From Ophiothrix spiculata (Eukaryota > Echinodermata > Ophiuroidea > Amphilepidida > Ophiotrichidae), in assembly GCA_000969725.1 (NCBI GenBank), contig JXSR01S022892.1: DNA of 35,088 nt, one strand, 5' to 3'. How positions within the stretch are numbered: the first letter of the stretch is position 1; each line of letters starts with the position of its first letter. Of the stretch, positions 12,801 through 21,800 are shown in pieces. The notes under the pieces were generated by a model, which was given only the letters and a program-made list of their open reading frames with translations, did not search any database and was not told where the DNA came from. The translations under genes were made by a program, and so were the position numbers.

Positions 12801-15800
12801 ATCTTGATTTTGAGTGGAGTTATTAGGAAAAATAAAAGTATTACGTAATACCTTCAATTTTATTTTATATATATAAATCTGACTCATGATATTAAAATTC
12901 TGACACATACAAATCTTAGGCGATCACTTCAACTATCTTTTCTATGAATATGAAACATATTTATAGTTAGATGAGCTGTCCCGTACAGTTTATGTAATAT
13001 CTTATTTATTTCTTTATAGCGTCGCAATGGTTTATGGGAAAAAATGGTGGTATGTCGAAGAAGTTTGATACCGTACTTTTACGACTTTTACTGGACTGCT
13101 AAAGGTTGAAATCAATATAACAACAAAACAAAATCATCGATCTAATACTTTTCATTATTTTGTTTTTTACGTAGTTGTTTCACCAATAAATGGAACAGCC
13201 CTTGGTGGCGAGGACTACGAAGACCACTCTAATATGTTCACACTTTCTGTTGGTGAAAGTGCTACCTATGAAATCGTCATTTTAGCAAACACAATCTGTG
13301 AGACTGAGGAGGAGTATTTTGAGCTGGCATTATACTACCAAACTGGAGGTCTACTCGATGAAAACACAAACGGCACGGTGCATGTTTTAATTTCACCTGA
13401 CAATTTATGTGGTAAGCTTAGAATAAAAAAAGACTTGATGCAAAATAGCAGAACAACTTCGTTTGAATGCTTATCCCCTTGAATTAAAGATTTAGTTTAG
13501 ATCTTGCACTTTTTGAATTAACACAAATATTTCCACTTGTTTCATTGCAGAACATCCACTGGTAAACTTCAGAGTAACTGAAATCGGTCCTGTATGTGAA
13601 GGTGATTCTAGAAATGTTACGTTGGTCAATGACGGTTTCTGTAATCATACAGTAGGTAAGTGTGACTTAACGGTTGTATTTGTATACGAGGGACATTTAT
13701 ATGGAGAAAGGCGTTTTTGCTAATGTTCAAAATTCTTATTACCTTAATTATTGAAACCATTACGACAAAATCATCGACCTTATATTTTTTTTATTATTTT
13801 GTATTTTTCTGTAGTTGTATCCCCAATAAAAGGAACAGCCCTTGGCGTTGAGGACTACGAAGACCACTCTAATATGTTCACACTTTCTGTTGGCGAAAGT
13901 GCTACCTATGAAATCATCATTTTAGCAAACACAATCTGTGAGACTGAGGAGGAGTATTTTGAGCTGGCGTTATACAACCAAACTGGAGGTTTACTCGATG
14001 AAAACACAAACAGTACGGTGTATGTTAAAATTTCATCTGACAATTTATGTGGTAAGTATAAAATAACAGATTAGGATATGCTTATATTTTCTTGAATTAA
14101 AGGTTTAATCCAAATGTTATTTTATTATGTATTAAACAATAATTCCGCATGCTTCATTTCAGAACCTCCACTGGTCAACTTCAGAATATCTGAAATCGGT
14201 CCTGTGTGTGAAGGCGATTCCAGAAATATTACGTTGGTCAATGACGGTTTCTGTAATCATACAGTCAGTAAGTACGATATAATGGTTGTACTTGTATGCG
14301 AAGGACATTTATAGAGAGAAAAAGCATATTTGCTAATGTTGAAGATTCCTATTGCCTAAATGATTGAAACCAATATATCAGAATCATCGTTCTAATATTG
14401 TTCAGTATTTTGCATTTTTCCGTAGTTGTTTCTCCAATAAATGAAACAGCTTTTGGCGGCAAGGACTACGAAGATCACTCTAATATGTTCACACTTTCTG
14501 TTGGCGAAAGGGCTACCTATAAAATCACAATTTTAGCAAACACAATCTGTGAGATTGAGGAGTATTTTGAGCTGGCATTATACAACCAAACTGGAGGTCT
14601 ACTCGATGAAAACACAAACGGAACAGTGCATGTTACAATTTTATCTGACCATTTATGCGGTAAGCATCAAATAACAGATTTGGATTTCAAAAATGATTTT
14701 TTAATTAAAGTTTTAATCCCAGTGCTATTTTATTTCGAATTAAAACAATATTTCCATGCGCTTCATTGCAGAACCTCCACTGGTTAACTTCAGAGTGAAT
14801 GAAATCGGTCCTGTGTGTGAAGGTGGTTCTAGAAATGTGACATTGGTTAATGACGGTTTCTGTAATCACACAGTAGGTAAGTGTGACTTAACGGTTGTAT
14901 TTGTATACGAGGGACATTTAACCCTAAAAGAGCCGGGGGGGGGGGGCGGAATCCGCCCCCCCCCTCCGGAATTTTTATTATACCTCCGCCGGTTGTTATT
15001 TTTTCGCGCTGAAACTTCTTGACTTTTTTCCTCAAAGCCTTGCGCTTCTTNNNNNNNNNNNNNNNNNNNNNNNNNNNNNNNNNNNNNNNNNNNNNNNNNN
15101 NNNNNNNNNNNNNNNNNNNNNNNNNNNNNNNNNNNNNNNNNNNNNNNNNNNNNNNNNNNNNNNNNNNNNNNNNNNNNNNNNNNNNNNNNNNNNNNNNNNN
15201 NNNNNNNNNNNNNNNNNNNNNNNNNNNNNNNNNNNNNNNNNNNNNNNNNNNNNNNNNNNNNNNNNNNNNNNNNNNNNNNNNNNNNNNNNNNNNNNNNNNN
15301 NNNNNNNNNNNNNNNNNNNNNNNNNNNNNNNNNNNNNNNNNNNNNNNNNNNNNNNNNNNNNNNNNNNNNNNNNNNNNNNNNNNNNNNNNNNNNNNNNNNN
15401 NNNNNNNNNNNNNNNNNNNNNNNNNNNNNNNNNNNNNNNNNNNNNNNNNNNNNNNNNNNNNNNNNNNNNNNNNNNNNNNNNNNNNNNNNNNNNNNNNNNN
15501 NNNNNNNNNNNNNNNNNNNNNNNNNNNNNNNNNNNNNNNNNNNNNNNNNNNNNNNNNNNNNNNNNNNNNNTTAAGATTCTCATTACCTAAAGCTTGAAAC
15601 CAATATAACAACAAAACAAAACCATCAATCTAATATTTTTCATTATTTTGTTTTTTACGTAGTTGTTTCACCAATAAATGGAACAGCCTTTGGCGGCGAG
15701 GACTACGAAGACCACTCTAATATGTTCACACTTTCTGTTGGTGAAAGTGCTACCTATGAAATTGTCATTTTAGCAAACACAATCTGTGAGACTGAGGAGG

Positions 15801-18800
15801 AGTATTTTGAGCTGGCATTATACAACCAAACTGGAGGTCTACTCGATGAAAACACAAACGGCACGGTGCATGTTTTAATTTCACCTGACAATTTATGTGG
15901 TAAGCTTAGAATAAAAAAAGACTTGATGCAAAATAGCAGAACAACTTCGTTTCAATGTTTATCCCCTTGAATTAAAGATTTAGTTTAGATCTTGCACTTT
16001 TTGAATTAACACAAATATTTCCATTTGCTTCATTGCAGAACCTCCACTGGTCAACTTCAGAGTAACTGAAATCGGTCCTGTGTGTGAAGGTGATTCCAGA
16101 AATGTTACATTGGTCAATGACGGTTTCTGTAATCACACAGTAGGTAAGTGTGACTTAACGGTTGTATTTGTATACGAGGGACATTTATATGGAGAAAGGC
16201 ATTTTTGCTTATGTTCAAAATTCTTATTACCTTAATTATTGAAACCATTATGACAAAATCATCGACCTTATATTTTTTATTATTTATTATTTTTCTGTAG
16301 TTGTTTCCCCAATAAATGGAACAGCCCTTGGCGTTGAGGACTACGAAGACCACTCTAATATGTTCACACTTTCTGCTGGCGAAAGTGCTACCTATGAAAT
16401 CATCATTTTAGCAAACACAATCTGTGAGACTGGGGAGGAGTATTTTGAGCTTGCGTTATACAACCAAACTGGAAGTTTACTCGATGAAAACATAAACAGC
16501 ACGGTGTATATTATAATTTCATCTGACCATTTATGTGGTAAGCGTAAAAAATCAGATTTTGATTAAAATGTATTTTTTGTTGAGTTAAAGATTTAAATCA
16601 AATGTTATTTTATTTTGAACTAAACAAATTATATTTCCACGTGCTTTTTTGCAGAACCTCCACTGGTCAACTTCAGAATAACTGAAATCGGTCCTTTGTG
16701 TGAAGGTGATATTAGAAATGTTACGTTGGTCAATGACGGTTTCTGTACTCATAAAGTCGGTAAGTACGATATAATGGTTGTATTTGTATACAAGGGATAT
16801 TTATAGAGAGAAAAGGCATTTTTGCTAATAACAGTGTACATTTTCAAGATGGACTTTTAAAAGTCCAGAATTATTAACATTCGGGGTGTTTTTGCATTTG
16901 GTCTTTGAGTTTAGTATGAATTCATACTAGCGTATATGAGATAAGTATGAATTCATACTAGCATGCAAGCACGGCATGGGTGGAGCGTTTAAAGTTAATG
17001 GTTTAGGTATGAATTGATTCCTTTGAGTTCAGTGTATGGTCTATGAATTAAGTATGAATTCATACTTGTGTGTGCAGTGTACGGTGTATGAGTTAAGTAT
17101 GAATTCATACTTGTAGATCAGCTAAAGCATGCAAACCAAAACCATATTTTTTGTAAAATTTGATGGTTTTTGGTTTTTTTAAATTCAACCAACCGCACAC
17201 GTTTTATGGGTTGCACACGGGCGCACTTTGCCTTTTTAAAGCTCACCCGTGTCAAAATGACTACGCAATAATTGAGCCCATACGCATCAGCTTTCAATGG
17301 TAAAAGAGCGTTTGAAAGGGTCGCACAGATACGCCAAAATGCTACAAATGTTGCGTACGTACGCATAAATGTTTCACTGTCTGCGCAAAGGTTGCAGACG
17401 GACGCATAAGTGTTTTAAAGGTTATAGAAGTGTTTTATTGTTTGCGTTTTAATGAACGCACGCGGTTTAGAAATAGACGCGCACTTAGCTAGGAGTATGC
17501 GCTTTAATGGTTAGGCCTATAGTGTGAAACGGTTGCATTGTATTCTTAGTAAGTAAAGACACGCACATATAATCTTTTAGATGGGGCAACATCGCGGGTT
17601 TGCAACATGGTATCTCCTATTTTTGCGTTCCAGGAAATCTTATGCGTACGAATTCCTAAACAGATAATTTGTGCACAGTATGGTTAGTATTAGATGACCT
17701 TTTGCAATATATTCGCCGTTGTTAAGGAACGTTACTAGGTATTAAGAAATTAAATCCACTTGAAGAAATTAACATGACAAAGAGCAAACTATGGGAATAC
17801 CCTATATTTTGCATTTATAAAGTGAAAATTTACTTTACTCATCTGCAAGCCAGTACTAGACAAGCAAGCACATAGAATTGCTTTTTGATTAGTTTTTTTT
17901 TGAAGTCCGAACCTACTTTTGAACCAGTAACACTTTGGCATAGGCGAAAAAAACATATATAAGAAAATTTTTCAATGTTGAATCAATAGGAAAACAGAAA
18001 AAACGTTCCTTTCTATGAAAAATCACCAATTTTTGATTATTTTACGGCAAAAAGTTCAAGTTTCATTTTGAAATTGCATGCGTCAGTTAACCTCGTCCTT
18101 CTGCAAAAGAACTGTCCCGACACGACCCATCACCCTCCCAACCCCCAAAAAAAAGTTTAAAAAAAACCCGAAAAAATTCCCAATAACCCTCCTTTGTACT
18201 AACAATACAACCCACAAACGGTCGATGAAATCTTAACCGATATACCTAAGCATAAGCGATCCGTGCCGTGTTTGCATACTCTAGTATAAATTCGTACTTA
18301 TCTAATAGACCGCACACTGCTCTATAGTATGAATTCATACTTAACTCATTGACCAAAAACAAAAACACCCAAATTGTCTATAAATCTGGACTTTATAAAG
18401 TCCACGTTGAAAAAGTACACTGTTTAATGTTTACGGGCATTTTCACGGTAACGGAAGGACAATCACAGAATTTTTCTGTATTTCAAACGCATACATTGCC
18501 AAAATTGAATTGGACAAAATAAAACTAATTCCATATTTAGTTGAGTATACCTGAAAGCATTCATATTCGACAGGAATTTTTTCATAAAAATTCTTCTGTC
18601 GCAAAATATGCATATTAATGAGGTCGGTCACGGAAGGACAGCAAAACGGACATGGTTTTTCACCTTGAGAACATTTTTAAAAAAATTTATGAAAGTTTTG
18701 AAGAAATTTTATTTCAAAGTTACTGAATGCATTGCTTGGTGTTTCTGCAATAGTTTGCCACATTCCACATCAGAATATTCCCTACGTTTATGTTTTAACA

Positions 18801-21800
18801 ATGCGAAACGCGAAGGGATCATGGTCACGGAAGGACGGTAACGGAAGGACAATTTGTCCGCTGATTTGTGGGTGCACTGAACCGTAAAGCCTGGTAAGGA
18901 TTAACAAAAAATTCAACCTCATGTGTAAATTTGAGCCTTACTTAAGCCATTTAGAACAATAACACCCAAGTAAACAACCAAGAATGGGTTGAAAAAATTA
19001 AATAAAAATTACTACTTTTCATTCTGAAAATCAAGAAATTTGACCAAAAATCAGGCTTTTAAAAGAAATTTCATAGACATCTTTGTTCAGTCTTTTCAGA
19101 ATTAAGTACATTTTAAAGAGCTTCAAAATAGCTTTCTTTTGATACCAAATATATGGTGGAAGCATTTTTCATTGAATAGTTACATCCTTTTTTCAATATT
19201 TTTCTCATGTTCACTTTTTCGTGAAAATGCCCTTACCTAAAGCTTGAAACCAATATAAAAACAAAACAAAATCATCGATCTAATATTTTTCATTATTTTG
19301 TATTTTCCGTAGTTGTTTCACCAATAAATGGAACAGCCCTTGGTGGCGAGGACTACGAAGACCACTCTAATATGTTCATACTTCCTGTTGCTGAAAGTGC
19401 TACCTATGAAATCATCATTTTAGCAAACACAATCTGTGAGACTGAGGAGGAGTATTTTGAGCTGGCATTATACAACCAAACTGGAGGTCTACTCGATGAA
19501 AACACAAACGGCACGGTGCATGTTTTAATTTCACCTGACAGTTTATGCGGTAAGCTTAGAATAAAAATTAAAGACCTGTAGCAGAACAACTTCGTTTTAA
19601 TGTTTATCCCCTTGAATTAAAGATTTAATTTAGATCTTGCACTTCTTGAATTTACACAAATATTTCCACGCGCTTCATTGCAGAACCTCCACTGGTCAAC
19701 TTCAGAGTAACTGAAATTCGTCCTGTGTGTGAAGGTGATTCTAGAAATGTTACATTGGTCAATGACGGTTTCTGTAATCACACAGTAGGTAAGTACGACA
19801 TATTTGGCTGTTTGTTTTACATGAGGGGCAATAAGTATATACATTAAGCGGTTTTGCTGATACATGTATATATATTCTTGCAAGAAGAAAATCGGTCAAA
19901 ATGAGCGTCACTTAATCGATTATTAATGGATTTTTAATGATCCATTGGCTAAGAGATCCCTATCCAGTAGAATACTATTGAAACGCTATAAAACTTCACA
20001 TATGACGAGGCAAAAGATAATGCATAGAACCAATCATGCCAATTGTATATCGAAATCGATCAAATACGGTTTCCATCAAAGACAACATCTTTACCATGAA
20101 TGTTAGGTATCACATCCATCTGCAAAATTAACATTTTCCTTGAAAATTATTCATGAAATATTAAGGATCCATTAAAACTCGTTGAAAGGATGAGGAAGTT
20201 TGGAAATTTAACAAGACGTCACTACAATGTTTTCAATCACCTTGTAATTGTTACAAACAAGTCTGTGTTCACAAAGTCTATGTTAAATCATCTATGGTTT
20301 CGCTGAAACAACCACACACTGGACCAGTTACAAGATCTTCAATGGACAAAACTCAAATTACTACTTATGTCGGCAGAAACAGAATCGGCGACCGTGCTTT
20401 AATGTTTTCAATCACCTTGTAATTGTTACAAACAAGTCTGTGTTCACAAAGTCTATGTTAAATCATCTATGGTTTCGCTGAAACAACCACACACTGGACC
20501 AGTTACAAGATCTTCAATGGACAAAACTCAAATTACTACTTATGTCGGCAGAAACAGAATCGGCGACCGTGCTTTCCAAGCTGCAGCACCAAGACTATGG
20601 AATTGCCTCCCACGTAACATCAGGGAGGCATGCTCAGTAACCAGTTTTAAAAAACTGTTAAAATCTCATTATTATGCTTATTAAATTTGCTTTGTTATAT
20701 TTTGTTTGTTCTCACTGCTAATGCGCGCCTTGATCTTTTTGTAAAGGCGCTATAAAAATCCTGTATGTATGTATGTATGTATGTATGTATGGTTTAATAA
20801 ATCAAAATCGCTAGTTAACTCATATTCTTATTCATTAACAGTGATTTCAACCGTAGACGCAACAGCAACCAGTGGAATTGATTTCGAGGATAGATCCCAG
20901 ACGTACACGTTATCTACCGGAGAAAGTGTCACCTATGAATTCCAGACGTTTACCAATGAACTTTGTGAGGATGACGAGTACTTTGAGATTGCACTATACG
21001 ATGAAAACGGAAGTATCCTGGACCAAAATACAAATAGCACTGTGAATGTTACAATTTCTACTGACTCAGTTTGCGGTAAGCATCTGATGACAGAAATTTT
21101 GGCGCCAGATTTATTTTTTTAATTTTAACCGTCGTCTTCCTGAGAGGTGGTTAGTTATCACCTCCTAATAGTTTATCGCCAAAAAATGGAAAGCAAAGTT
21201 ACCCTGGGCATTTAAGTGATTACTTTTACATCTTTTGTGGTCATCCTAAGGTGGGAGCATGGCAGGCCGTCGAAGTCCTAGAGTAGGGGTTGGTACTTGG
21301 TAGCCACCTGAAATAATTTGAAGTCGCCTTTTTGTAAAATATCGCAGTATTCTTTTTTAATTTTTTCAGAACCTCCAATGATCAATTTCAGAGCGAAGGA
21401 AATCGGTCCGTTGTGTGAAGGTGATTCTAGAAATATTACATTGGTCAATGACGGTTATTGTATCCACACAGTAAGTAAGTAGACAATAACAGATACGGAA
21501 ATCGGTCGAGATGGTAGATCGGTCGAGATTTCGAGATGGAAATCAGTCGAGATGGAAATCGGTCGAAGTGACTTGACACCCAGATGAATACATCATAACG
21601 TGACTAAGAAGGTAGGTGCACCTTTCTCTGTGAAGTGCCTTTGTGCCCTCCTGATATCTTGATGACTTCTTTTATTTCAAGTATTTTTTGTCATGTTTTT
21701 CCAAGGATTTTGGACTCTCTCGATTGATAACATGGTTAGCCCGTACTACATGGTCTGAAATGGCAGACTTAGTTTGTTTTTGTTTGAAAGCTCCACGTTC

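Noticed and set aside
14847..15614. Long open frames across the N run
   Set aside because: They are open only because N codons are not stops; the sequence is intron and gap.
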